A stretch of DNA of 64,000 bases from Lithospermum erythrorhizon (lineage: Eukaryota > Streptophyta > Magnoliopsida > Boraginales > Boraginaceae). Where the stretch lies: positions 48,624 through 112,623 of the forward strand of contig JADFUC010000269.1 of the NCBI GenBank assembly GCA_019722365.1, read 5' to 3'. The position numbers were made by a program, and so were the translations under genes. The notes beneath the pieces are model-generated. The model did no database searches and was not told the DNA's origin. It worked only from the letters and a program-made list of their open reading frames with translations. Positions within the stretch are counted from its first letter, which is position 1. Each line of letters opens with the position of its first letter. This document shows, piece after piece, positions 45,481 to 58,700 of this stretch.

Positions 45481-47670
45481 AGGAAACGAGGCCCCGGGGG
45501 TAGGCTAGATGACATAGCAAGGACCAATCCAACTAGGAGACCAGCTGCATTGATTAGACCTTGACTCCTGCTCCCCATGGAAAATGAACTTGTGCTTGAT
45601 AGAAAGGTGCGAAGCCTTGAGCAATCTTCTTTTTGCCTCGAAGGAGGGAAGTCCCCACGAATCCCTCTCTGTCGTCCCTAAATAACTTCTTTGGCATCTC
45701 ATGGAAAGCTCTCCATTTTCATAATCCAAGCTTCCTAAACATCGTCTCGCATGCTCAGCAGTAAGTACCTCTTCTTTTTTTTGTCAAGGCCTAGTGATTA
45801 CATAAACCATTTTCATCCTAGCTAGCTAATGTCGAAACTGCAGCGCAGAAATGTACCATGTGAGTCCTTCTCTTTCAGTTATGAATTGTAATTGCGCTCT
45901 GTCGGTGACAACCTCCTACCCCACAGACAGTGAGTGGGATGATCCAGTTTGGAAGGCCCTTCTTGAACCAATGTATAATATATAGCGGATCCGAGAAAGA
46001 AATCTATCTCACGATGGGCGAAAGACATCTTTTTGACCCGGGTCCCTAAGCCCTATTTTCTTCCCTTGGACCCTATCCTCTCTGATTTGGAAAAAGATGA
46101 TCTTGCTTGGGCCACTGAAGAAGAAGATGGATTGAATGAGGAATTGGACTTGGCATTCTTGCTATCTCTGGAATGCTTTGATCCATCTAAGCCCATTGAC
46201 AAGCAGGAGATAAGTGGGAGGACTCATGGATATGTAGTTTTGAATACTGAATTTATAAGCCCACTTGATGGTTTAGAAAGACCGTCCAGTGGAAATGGAA
46301 TGGAATGAATTGGGAAGAGTTTATGGGGGACACGGAGATTTCCAAAGAAAAGCCCAAATGAAAACAAATAAGAGTGGTCGTGGAGAAGGGGACTCATTGT
46401 ACTGAAAAAGGCTATTGATAGTGCTAGTGCTGTACTGACTTACTCTATACCGGTCTTAGTGGACTGACAGAGTGAGCTGGAAGGGCAGTATGCAATAGTA
46501 AAAAGCCTTGGACTGATGTAAAGGCTTTCAAATGCCTGATCTAAGGGAGCGAGGCTTCGGTCTCACGTGACTCACCTATAAGAAAAGGACACTGTCAGTG
46601 AGGATTGGCCGAGGGGAGTTCATGATGTACCTGGGTACAAATCCTTGACAAAAAAGACAAGTAGAAACAGTGAAAGAGGAGTAGGCAGGGCTAAATGGTG
46701 CCAGTAGGGCATGGCAGGGACAGTTTTTGCTGGTCAGCTTTTGAGCTGTCGAGTAAGTGCTCTGTATCTCTTAGAAAGGGGCTGAAACCTTATTAGACGG
46801 AGACAGGACCTCTCTGATGGCGTTCTATTATTGCCTCTGGAGGAGTGACCGGAATTAAGCCGCGTGGCGATACCCACCAAAAACAAAGGACTATTTGATT
46901 TCCTTTTGGGCAGGTCAATCCGTGCAATATTCAGCACTAGAATCTAGTGGATCTGATTCCATATTCATGAAAAGCCGGGGTTTAAACATGTTATGAGAGC
47001 TAATAATTATGACTAATAATAATAAGAAAGAGTTAAGCACCAGACTTTATAATGAAGCGCTGCCAGTCTATGTATATTTTTCAGAGGTAGAAGTCAGAAG
47101 AAGGAAAAAACTTTCAGTAACACAACACTCTTGTGGGATGTGAAAGACTTTCCCAAATCAATCAGGAAGCTCCGATTCTGTAGGAGGGCTATAGAAGAAA
47201 AGCAAGCCCTCATTGTGGAGGGGCCATAAGGAACTTGCAGAGTAGAAACAACAGGAGGCTTAAAGAAGGTGGTCAATCTTTCTAGAAGATTTAAATAAGT
47301 GTCTGTAGACATAAAGTAGTATGTTTTAATGTATGGTCTTTGTTTGGTGGAGATCTATATGCTGAAATTATTTGTTCTTGTTTATTTGTGGTAAAACCCT
47401 AGTGTAAAATGTTTCTTAATGGAATATTAAATAAAATTTTGCAGCTTTTTCTTGTTCCATTTTGTATTTTTTTATTAGCATTTGATAAGCTCTTTTTCAG
47501 CTTATGCCGTAGAAGCCGACATCAGGCTATTGGCGCATCTGCATCTGAATTTTTCTGCCCCGACCGGGAAGGGTTCGCGAGAGAGACCATTGGTTTAGCA
47601 CCGTTGTGCGGATGCTTCCCACCCCCAATGCGGGAAAAAGTCTGGCGGTTTGATGCTGGGCGTTTGTGAC
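45481..47670. other. Unrecognised region with a few protein-like frames
   Basis: The minus-strand frame 45505-45729 and the plus-strand frame 46033-46308 (acidic, with LDPILSDLEKDDLAWATEEE) look protein-like, but I do not recognise them. A GC-rich segment at about 47500-47670 differs from its AT-rich surroundings and could be a separate insert. Confidence 0.3.
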
Positions 47671-50600
47671 CGAAAAAACCAACTCCTTGTCGAGGCTGAC
47701 TGGAAATTATTTCAAATAAAGCAAATCTAGCTCAAAACTGGCTCAGTTCATCGTATTTCAGAAGAAAGAGGTGATAAGCTCCTTAATGATTTGATCTTAG
47801 GATTATTTCAATTATAGTAAAATCCATCAATTCAAACATGATCTAGCTTCCATAACTTCATTTTGCTTATTAGTACGGTCACATCTCTCAGTCAGTCACC
47901 AAGGTCAGGGCTGGCTTTCATTAGCTGGCATAAGGGGACTGAGGCCCCACACACCACTCTCAAAAAAAACTCACTCTCAATGGGTTTACATCCAGCACTC
48001 AAGCCATAGATGTGATCATTGGGCCGAGGATTTCTCTGTTTTCATAGTATAGTAGTTGGTCATTAAGAAAATGGTAGGAATCAAGCATGACTCATTTTCA
48101 TAACTTCGGAAGTAGCCCCTCCAAGGATGATGTACTTTAGGATTGGACTAATTTATCTTCTGCATTAGGTAGAAACTTTCTGAGGGCTGTCAGATAGCCC
48201 TAGCCCCTAGAACAGAGGTAACCAGGTTCTGATCTGATTCCTTTTTACACCAGTATTCAGTCTTCAATTGCTTTTCTTTCAGGAACGGACGTAGAGGTAA
48301 TAGCTGTCAATTGGTGAACCAACAGTTGAATGGTCCATCGGCCTCCTTTCTTTTTAGGCAAAGGAATGGCAGCTAGAGAACCCTTTCACAGATGTTTTTT
48401 CCATCAGAGTCTAATTGGACACGTGACTGTGAATGTAATTCTAATTTCGTCTCTTGAAGGTGCTCTATTATTCTAGTCAGACAAGGAGGAGTCATGGTAG
48501 GCCCCCAATCTCTTGACAAACGAAAGACGCGATAGATAATAGCGCATGGGTTTTGGCATGATGCTGGAATGATACGCTAAAGTTGGAAATATTGATCTCC
48601 TTTTACCCAGCATGTGTTAGTATGATGACTTCCTTCTGAAATAAAATGTTTCCTGAGGCCTGAGGAAATTTGGTTGGTAAGTTGACACTCAACTATGCCA
48701 ACCAAGGATTTGGTTCAAGTGTAACATTTTGATGCTTATTACTAAATGACATTGGACAGAACTCTGAACTTTTTTTGCTGGACAGGAGGGTCTCACCCAA
48801 TATAGTCTGACGTTATTAAGTGTCTCAGGAATGCCAATGGTGTTGATTAGACCCCACTGACCCAGAACAGGTAGACTGGCTCGTTGGCTCTCCATAAGGC
48901 AGAGCTGTGGTGCAGGAAAAAGCAAGGAAAAATGTAATACAGATCGTTTCTCTGGTCCTCCAATTTTTGGAGGCTGAGGGATGCATTCACTAGAAGTAAC
49001 AATAGATCAGTTAGATTCATTGCTAGCTTTAATTGGTTTAAATATTTTTCGCTTGTTCGTCAACACCGACATCTTTTTCGCTTTGCCTTTAATCGCTCAG
49101 AACAAGAGCCGTCCAGGGACTCACCCAAGTTCTTTCTCACATTTAGCCACTTAGTTTCTTTAGGAGAAGTTGAACATGTGATTTATGAAGCCAATGCATG
49201 CTTATAATACAAATTTAGTGATCAGACAATTGGATGGCAGTTTAGTTGTTTGCCAGAGAAGGCTTCCTCGATCGTCTAACTGGCATGTACTCTCTCATGA
49301 CAGACTCTCTCCCTTTTTCAATTCATGTTCTTACCACTGAATGGTTTTGCTGCCTTGGGAGAGAAAAGCAGGGTCAAGCCACAGGCCTTATCACTTGGAT
49401 GATTCTTATCTCCTTGATTAGAGAGGGAGAAATGGGGAACTGGGACTCTGCTCTTTATTGTTGGGAGGTCAGTGGAGAATCATGATCAGATCAAGTCTCA
49501 GCTGTTTGGAAGACTACAACTAGGCATGCTAGAAATATCAAAACTAGCTTTATAAAATGATTTACTTGTAGGCATGGTGCATGTTCTCACAAAGGCTGGC
49601 CTGAGTCATTCAGGCCATACGGCAGAGTGAGTCATTGTGTCAGCCAGCTCTGGGCAGGATGAAGATTCTTGAAAGTGGGTTGAAGGTCATGTACAGGGAT
49701 CTCCAATAAAGGATCGTGGAGAAGCGTCTGCAGACACACCTCTGAGAAGAATGGTTTAAAAAAGTGCGGTTGAGGAAATCTTCTGGGCGTGATACATTGA
49801 TCAGTGATCATAGGAAGCCGCTAGGCTTACCTGCAGATGCTTTCTTTCTATGAAAAAATCCTGTAGAAGACAGCAGGACGATCACAGGCAAGCTTAAAGA
49901 TGCTGTCTCGACTCCACAACTTGGTGGGTGTGCAACTATTCATCCAAACAAATCATCGAGGGAAGTAAGGTAGGTTCGGAGCAGCACTTCAGTACTGACA
50001 CCCTTCACCCACTATTTCAGGCCATTAGCTAAGCTTTTGAGAGGCCCACACACGCCTCCTTCCAACCAAAACCTGAACCTCTCTGATTCGATTTGATGGA
50101 CTCAGTCTTACATACCAGGATGGTTCAGTTATACTAAGCGCAGTGTCTCAGAGCCAGGTCATTCTGGATCAAATCTAGACATACAATCAGAATGATCAGG
50201 CAGGACACGACACTCCCATACGAGACTCAGATAGGATGGCACTTTCAAACAGACTTTTATCCATCAGTCTTCCTGGGTTCAATCTTTTTCAGGGGTTCCA
50301 ATTTACTTCTCCTTCATCCTTGCTTCTTCTGTGTTTTCAACTTAGTTTACTATTTTTTTAGAACGTTGTTTCTTTCCTTTGTCAACTCCAGTGATTTGTC
50401 TTTGATAAACTTCGATCTATGAGAAAGAGGTATCACCTCTGTTTACCTTTGTTCCCCTGTCTCACTACATGCGCTTGTTACTATAAGTCATCATTGGAAT
50501 CATCCAACCATAACCGGGAAGAGCCTTTCCAAAGTGCTATTTTCGTATGTTTAAGAAAGCCATGCTCGTACTATGGATTTGCAATGCAATGTCTCAGGGT

Positions 50601-50700
50601 GTGGCAGAAAGAACATAAATGGATCGATACGTGATCTTCCTTTCCTTGTAGTATTGTGCCTTTTCGGGTCTTCTTGGTCAAACATTTGACTGGCGTGCTA
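47671..50700. other. Unrecognised stretch
   Basis: Three kilobases with only short, unassigned open frames (48689-48925, 49246-49485, 50192-50634). No RNA gene or repeat was recognised. Confidence 0.35.
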
Positions 50701-50935
50701 ATGAGGAGGCTTTGGAAGTGTTTCGACCTTGTGCAGGTTCATGGTCTTGATTATAGACCAGGATTGCTACACAAACCTGATATTAAAAGATACCTGTGTG
50801 GTGGGGCCAATGGACAAGCTTTCTTGGTCCAAACCCGTGATGTGAACAGCCTAAGGCTTGGAGGGGTGTTGTCAGACTTATGTGAAGTAATGCCTTAGTG
50901 ACCATTCGATATAAGACTTTGGGCGTCTCTGATCC
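50701..50935 (+). pseudogene. Second mitovirus-type RNA polymerase fragment (extreme C-terminus)
   Basis: The frame carries RRLWKCFDLV, DYRPGLL, YLCGGANGQ and LRLGGV, which align with RLWKCYDLV, DYRPGLL, YLCGGTDGQ and ELGGV near the end of the frame at 611-928. Similarity continues past the stop: a TATAAGACT string follows in both (963-971 and 50910-50918). Only about the last 65 residues are present, so it is a 5'-truncated relic. The two fragments differ at many bases, so they are either separate captures or an old duplication. Confidence 0.7.
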
Positions 50936-52075
50936 TTGGTCTGATTATGGATTCTTGCGAGTCCATCGAGATGCTTCATTTAGGTAGGTTATTTTGAAGG
51001 GCTTGTAGGAAAATACTCAGAGTGACTTGACTTTGTGACAGTGACTTTCATGGCACAGGCCTAAGTGACTTTCATTTCAAGGGGCCTCTGTTCAATCCAT
51101 TTCATTCCACCCTCCTATTGGCAGAGAGCCAAACTGTTTCTTTCATTTAGATAAGAATATGGTAGATTTGCAGATGCATAACAAGTTAAGGTGAAAAGCA
51201 GTAGGGGTAGCTATCTTTGTTTTGAAGATAGCAGTCTCATTCAAGATGAGTATAGCAGGAAAGCATTCATCATTGGCATTAGAGGGGAAAGGTTCTTGAT
51301 CGCGAGGAATAAACTCTTTGCTTTGGGGTTTTTGAATCAAAGCAAGGTGAATGGTTGAAGACTTTCCCTAGAACTAGAGGAAGAGGCGGCCCAGATCTAG
51401 AGAAGTATAGGTCTTGTCCCGTATTTGCTACGTATGTGGACGGAAAGATAAATCTCCCAGATTCAGCTGCAGGAATCTGCAAAGAGAGTCAGTGCTTTCT
51501 TTCTCTATCATTTTTTCTAGACTAGTTCTCCTATAGGACAGAGGCGGGGGTGGCACTTTGCTTTCAATGGGCATCGGTCTTGAATTCATTCCTTTTGAAT
51601 TGGGAGCGGAATCAGGAGATCTTCTAATAACTAATAGTCCAGCTTTCACAGAGTTTGCTACCACTACTGAATCTTCTGTTGCCACTGGATGACCATTGAT
51701 GCCAACTTCGGCTATTTACTTGAATTGTCTCGCCTTGAGCCTGGTCCAGGTGTGAGATCTTTCCCACCTCCACTTACCCAGGTCCTCTCGGGGACTCTGA
51801 GGCAACCTCTGACAGTGTGTCATGTCATGATAAGTTTCTTGATCAAGTTTTGACTCCGGCCCCGACTGAAGCACCTTCCCTGGGAGGCTGATCCGCATAC
51901 GGCACCCAGGTACGTCGTGCCCCAAGTACTCGCCCCTCCCTCTGTTCGCTCGTTTTTTGCTGATTATGAGATGAACTTTGTTGCAAGCACAGACCCTTTG
52001 CTTTTCTGGCAACTGTTCACTCCTATCATAGACCCCTCAGAAAAGGGCCTATAAAGAAAGAGAATCTGCAGCTTG
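50936..52075. other. Spacer before the copia fragment
   Basis: No recognised gene. The last part (about 51950-52075) may hold degraded sequence just upstream of copia reverse transcriptase. Minus-strand frames at 51143-52012 are unsupported. Confidence 0.35.
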
Positions 52076-52745
52076 AGCAATGGCTGAAGAACTGGCAGCA
52101 CTACAGCAGAATCAGACATGGGACTTAGTTCCTCTTCTTTCAGGATCGGTTGTGGTTGGGTCTATCAAGTTAAGACCCGCTCTGATGGTTCTCTGGAGCG
52201 TTAGTTGGCGTGTCTAGTAGCTGAGATATTCTCAGGAGTATTGTGTTGATTATGAGAGACGTTTGCGCAGGCAGCAAGATGGCGTCTGTACGTACCTTGA
52301 TCAGTTGCGGCGATTCGTGGTTGGCAGTTGTTTCAGCTTGATGTAAGTGTGCATTTCTTAACGGGGATTTGTATAGGAGATATATGCAGCCTCCTGGGTC
52401 TATCTACTCCGTCATCTATGGTTTTCGGCCCTTTCTTTATTCAATGAGTCGGCGCTTTATGGTCTCAAACAGGCTCCTCGAGCTTGGTTTTGGATTCAGC
52501 ACCGTAGTCATCAGGCCACGCAGCAATCACGACGAAAGGCATCTTTGTCCACTCGTCTTCTCAGGGACGAGCCACGCTTTGATTCCTCTCTTTTTAGTGG
52601 CCCTCCATGCTGTCGTCGCCTTCATTTCTGTAGGATTCTCTCGGCTACTTTCTTAGTGAGTAGTGGGAGACCTGAACAACCCGCTCCCTCCTTCTCGGAT
52701 AGAGATGCTGGCCGACTCGCTTGGCTCGCCTATCGAAGTTCTGTT
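52076..52745 (+). pseudogene. Ty1/copia reverse transcriptase, scrambled
   Basis: Across shifting plus-strand frames the reverse transcriptase order can be followed: AMAEELAALQQNQTWDLVPL at the start, VKTRSDGSLER near 52165-52200, YSQEYCVDYE near 52230, FQLDV and FLNGD near 52335-52365, YMQPPG near 52380, ALYGLKQAPRAWFW near 52455-52490, and a possible SDRDAG-type RNase H start near 52700. The YVDD catalytic box is not visible. Many indels have removed all long frames. It is on the plus strand, unlike the copia Gag-protease piece at 12 kb. Confidence 0.8.
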
Positions 52746-55700
52746 CATACCTAATATGAACCTTGAGTGTCAGTAACAACGAATTGGATGATCGTAGGGT
52801 TTGACCCTGCTTGATTCCGGCCTAAAAGCAACCTTCACCCGCTAACATGGCTGCTATGCGAAGCTTTCCATCTTGCTTTTCTTGGCTCGTGAGCAAGACC
52901 GATAAAACGAAATTCCCTACTTCAGTTGTGACGGCCCTGCGAGCAACAGCCTCCAAGATCCGTTTCCTTTCTCCCTCCTGCCTAGGCATTCCTTCTTTCT
53001 TCGCCTGGCATTCCTCCCATTTCCATTTGGCATAGGTGCAGTACATCTGCTTCCTGCCTGGACCTTTTCCTCACGCTTCCACCTATCTTCGATACAAGAA
53101 ATAGGCTTCTAGCCGCTTCTCAATAAATAGCTATCGAGGAAATCACGTACTTCAATCAAGAAAAAGAAATTGCGTAGGTAGAAAAATAGAGGTTGGCCCC
53201 AGTATAAATTTATTGGTGGGCCACCGTTGGTTGACAGTCCTTTAAATGATTCAAAGTTTGATCCGATCTGCTGATCTACGAAATTGGATTTTCTAGAATT
53301 TACAATGCTTCCAGCTTTAGTTTAAATTGCTCCTTTCTATTTATAACCCATCACCTACTTCTTTCTTGATTATTTAGGTGCGAAAGAAGGGGCTGTTGAT
53401 TAGCTCAATCTATGCTGGTTTCAAATTGATCGCCGGTGGATGGAAAGCGTAAACTGACCCTGATGACTACTGCTGATAGCCAGGGACTACGAAGCTATTG
53501 CAAAATCCAACTAAGACCTATCTTTTCCTAAGCCCACCCATACCAGCGAATACCAGCTCCTCTCTCTTAGAAAGGTAAAAAAAAACCTCCCTCAACTACG
53601 TCGAGCCTTCCCGATTTTGAAGCATGACTAGAAATTGAAAAAAAAAAGAACCCAATTACTTACATCAATCTCTTGAGCCCCTCATGCAACCCTTTGAGAA
53701 TTGGAACTGAAACTCGAACGAGCCTTTTTGCACGGGCACCAGCAGAGGAAAGGCAGGACATGTCTTCCAAGTTGACTCAGGTGGGTCCTCGGTCCACCAG
53801 TAAAGGAATGAAAGACGAGATTGAGAGCCATGAGCCAATTATCTCAGTTGCTAGCTCGCCGGGTAATATGTAATCTGACGAAACCTTATGAGAAGACAAC
53901 GAATCCCTCTCTCCAGTCAAGGGTACGAAGTAGAAGTCATAAAGAAATTGAGCACGTACCTGTGTGCTAATATCATCGCAGAGGAGAATGAGGTTGAGGA
54001 AGAAAGGAAAAAAGATGCTCCCTAAAACTCAGGAGCGATTTCTCTGCCTAAACCTTAACTGGTCTAAAACCTACCGCCGCCGCCGGTGATTATTCTCCTC
54101 CGATATGGCGGTTCATAGGGAGATGACGGCTCTCCTCACTCGTCTCCTTCAGATGCAACAAAACCCGACTCCATCAGCCTTCTCCTGACCCCAACCTAAA
54201 CCTACGAAAAACACTTACGCTGCTGCTTTCTAAACCTAATGATGTTTAGTAACAAAATACGATCTGCCGTCGCCAATCCAACGTGAGGTGAGACAGCATT
54301 TGATTCGTCTTGAACCAGGGTTCATCAGCAACAGTTGAATTTAATAAGACAAACCTTATTATTGGAAGACTTATGCTTCGTACGTACCGGATCCAAACCA
54401 TTGGATGATTTGCGTCTTACGCTTCAGCAAATATATGAGCCCGCGGGTGCATGGCTACTAACTCCTTTGGCGAGTTTCTTTGACATACATACAATGATGA
54501 AGGCGATATGCGTAAGTCTTGGGCGGCTGCAACGTGTGTCGCAGGATCTTTTAGACTCTTTCAGTGGCGTAAACTTGAATCCTATGCTCCTGCTATTCAG
54601 TCTCACGAAATTTAGGTCCATATATATATATATATGGTCTAGATGTTGGCACCCTCGGACGCTCATGACCATCGCTAAAGGCGTGGGAATTTCGCTTCTG
54701 AATAGACCAACAGACTTTGGACAGGAAATTCGGATACTATGCTCAGTTTTGGTGGAAATGGTTGTCTTCAAGTCCTCGGATTTCTTACCCAAATAGAATT
54801 GCTGATACAGTTTCAAAGTTGATGTTCATTATGAGAGACTACCAGATCGATGCAATGGCATAATCGATTTAGGTAATACCATTACCGTTTGTCATGGGGA
54901 AAATAGCGAGAATAAATTTGGTACCGAAACAAGTTTACAAGCCAATGTCTAAAGTCACTGCTCATCTAATGAGCAACAAGTTTCGAGGATAAGGAAATTT
55001 TAGTTAATACTAGTGCTAGTGTTGATCCTGTGAATAATGATGTGAATGACTAAGATGGATAATATGAATGTCGAGGAGTTGATTAATGCTGAACAGATAC
55101 TCACGAGACTACTTTGGTTCGTGAAGGGGTAACTCTGCCTCCTGTTTTCATTTGGAAAAAATTGATGACAAACTGTGGCTTCCCCCCTGTCCTTGATGTT
55201 TTCACAAATCTCCCCTGTGAAGAGGATTGCCCCATAACAAGGAGGAAGACGGCTATGGGGTGCAAATCTGACTTCTTTCCTTTCCTGTTGAATGGGACTC
55301 TGAGCCTTCAGTGTGCAAATGCCTTTTCTTTGGTAAGGCACTTCGACTGGAAGTTCAGATCAGATTCTGATACAATAGAGAATAAATAATCAAAAAGGAA
55401 GACTCTCTTAATGAGGTTGAAGCGAGATTTTGTCTAGATCGTCAGGTCAGGAAGCCGGGTATGAGGACCGGATTAGAGACTTCCAGAAAATGATCTTCTA
55501 ACGGAAGAGATTCCCCCGGTATCAGACTCTACTAGAACATCATCCGATGAAGCTACATCGGTTACCAAAGCATCTTCTGGCTGAGCAGCAGAAAGTGATT
55601 CGAAAACAGAACCCGATTCCGTGGCAACATCCGATGGAGTCCATTTTTTTCCTTGGCCGACTTTCATTCAAATGGTGAGCGCAGCTATTCTTCTAGCAGA

Positions 55701-58700
55701 AGCACACCTTATAGAAGGATAAAGTACAAGGAAGACCCATACCGTCTTCACTCTGATCAAAAGGGAGGGAGCCCTTTATGGAACTTCAACCGTGAGGTTA
55801 TCTGACTCGAAAGAAGAAATTGACAGCCTCGAAGCGTCAAACGGGTGACCCTACCCAAGCCTTCCCGAAATAGCTCAAGGTTTCTGGATAGATCTGCGTG
55901 CAAGCATTGGAACATGCATTCTCGCGATCTACAGAGTCCTTATGGCTTGCTCTTGAAAAAGAATAAGAAGAAATAATGTTACAGAACAGACATTCCATTC
56001 TTTGCTTCCAGCACAATGACCTCTCTGGTCGGATGTTACAGTCGGTTCTACTAGCCCAATTTAACTAGTAGTCTTTAAGCCGGAAATCAACACATCAGCA
56101 TCAGAAGATTCGGCAGAAAGACTAGCAACATTGCCCTTCTCGACTCTCTTTAATTGTGATATCTGGCCACTCTGTTATGATACCAGGCCATTCCCCAGTT
56201 GCTGCAACTTCCTGGCTTTAGAGGAAGTAAGTCTACAAATTTACCTGTAGTGCCTCATCATTAGTTTTCAATCAAAACTTTGGAGCCTTCCGTTGGCTCT
56301 TGAATCTACTTTGGGATGACCTGGATATAAGATAGGTTAAATGGGGTTTTGCAACTGTACGATAAGTAGTGCGATAGGCCCAACATTTTCTTATACTTCC
56401 ACTGCTGGCTATTTATTCAAATCTTCAATGCTTGGACTAAGGTTCATCTGCAGATATTTTCACAAGATACAAATAGAAAGGAAAATGCGTGGGTTGCATA
56501 TGAGTATTTCCATTCCTGGCGATTAGCCGAGTTGGAAAACCAGAAAAAGCGGAATAGTTTTTGCGGGTTAAATCGTTTTTAAAGCAAAGATTCCGTTGGT
56601 GTTCCATAAGCCCTATTCAGTCCCTATTTATTCCTCTTAGAATAAAGAGGTCAAATTCTTGTTAGCGTACTCAACCAAACGGGCTATTTTTCCCCAGTAC
56701 GGATCCACTACCGCTATAACAAAAGAAGTCAGCATCCATAACCCCAAATGCTACAGGAATACATTTATTTGGCCATTTGCGATCGAACAACCTAGGAACA
56801 GTTGTCGCCTACATAACCTACCTACCAGACCAAGGGAAGAAGAGATGTTGTACAGGCGGTCTCGACTAGGTGAGGAGTTGCCTACGCCGCCTTCCGTGAA
56901 GAAGGGATCAGTGAGTGTAGGTCGATCCACATTGTTAAAGGGCTATTGGGGTCGCAACAGAGCGGAGTGTTGCTGGTGCGCTCTGCTGGGTGCAGGCTCA
57001 TGACAGACATTTAGCTACAAAAGGTAAGAAAAGAAAGAGGAAATGTATCCAGCTCTTATATACGTAACCGGTTGGTTACGGCGGAATATTCGGTTCGTAG
57101 GTGGGTTCGGGTAACCCTTCGATGCCTACAGGGGCCGGAGCTGCTGTGACCAGGTTATCAGCCTAGGGGAAGCGCAGTCGATAGTGCCGCATAGAACGCT
57201 GGCATGGGAACGAGAGGTACTGATCATATCTGAATCTGCTACTGAAGAAAACACGATTGCTCTGGTTAGAGTTAGCTGGCGTTCCTTCAAGGCCAGGTTC
57301 GACTCTTCTTTTGACTATGATTGGGCTGAACACTAACGATACTTCGCTAACGCTATAAGAAATGAGGTCGCATATCCTCGCTTTTTATTAGTACCTATTA
57401 GTCGCGGATGAGTTGTTAGGGAAGGCAGAAACAGCTCCTCTTTGTGCTGTTTAGTGGGCAACTCCTCTTACAATAGCAGCATTACATGGTATGGTTGCCG
57501 AGGCCACAGGGCTTGAAGCAACAATTCAATGAGTATTAGGCAAGACAGGGCTCAGCAATCAGGCTCAAGAGCCGGATTCGGGAAAACTGAACCTGAATCC
57601 AATAGCTGGGGTTGAAAAGGAACGAAAGCACTACAGCAGCAGGCTCGCCTAGCGACAAAGTACAACCTAGAGAAAGCAGAAAAGAATCTAAGACTGAATA
57701 AGGTGAAGGAGCTAGGTACTAGGGTGGGTTCCTATTGCTACAAAGAAGAAGGGTCTATTGAGACAACTACTTAGACTGATACTACTACTTGCAACAACAG
57801 TAGCTATCGGGACTGAAGCGCAAAGGTTTTGACTGGGTTGCTTTGAAGAAGCCGATCTACCATAAATGATGCATAATTCGTTTGACTTCCACCACGTCAG
57901 GCTCCGCTGAGTTATGTCAAATAATCCTAAGGCAAAGGGTCGAGAAGGCTCAACGCCACTATTCTACCTTCTTGTCTTGAAGAACTTAACTTGGAGCCGG
58001 GACTTCTTTTCGCATTATTACGGATGGAAATAATGGAAATTGAATTCAATTAATCGCTGCTCCTCAAAGATGGTTGACTACGGATTTGAGCCATAGCACA
58101 TCGCTCGCATAAAGCGTACATTTCTCTCGTAAAGCAGGTTTACGCAGAAGATTTGACAAACATGTTATATTTTGATATAGGTAGGAGAAAGAACCTTGAA
58201 ACTCGACAAAAATACAAAATAGAGGAAGCAGAACCAGAACAAAGATGATACGGATCGGCCTTCTTCCTTTGCAAATGGAAATCTTACCCTTTTAAAATGA
58301 TCTGATTCCATTTAAGCACTTCATAGAAATTTGGTTGTTAAAAAGTAATGGTATTTTTTTATCGGTAGGAGTGGTTGGTTCATCCTTCCTTTCTCGTTCT
58401 TCTTCAAGTTGTGAAGCATAGATAGCTCTTATTAATGACATAAGGCAGGTTAGGTTCAATAGAGGAGACTGCTATGACCGGTACAGTTCTACATCTGTGA
58501 GAAGAATATTGTATTCTATCAACGAAGAAAGACAAATAGTGGTGGGCATGAACTTCTTGACTAAATTTTCAAACTATACCACCACTTTCGTAAAATCTCA
58601 GGATTAACTGCTCTCAGGAATGGGACTACTGCCAGGCTTTACACTCTTATAGAGACTCCAACTCAAAACAGATTGCATCCCGGCGTTCTATCACTAGGAT

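Noticed and set aside
54335..54796. 153-codon frame as a candidate new gene
   Set aside because: It contains a TA-repeat coding Ile-Tyr runs and a competing 130-codon frame on the other strand; no domain is recognisable.
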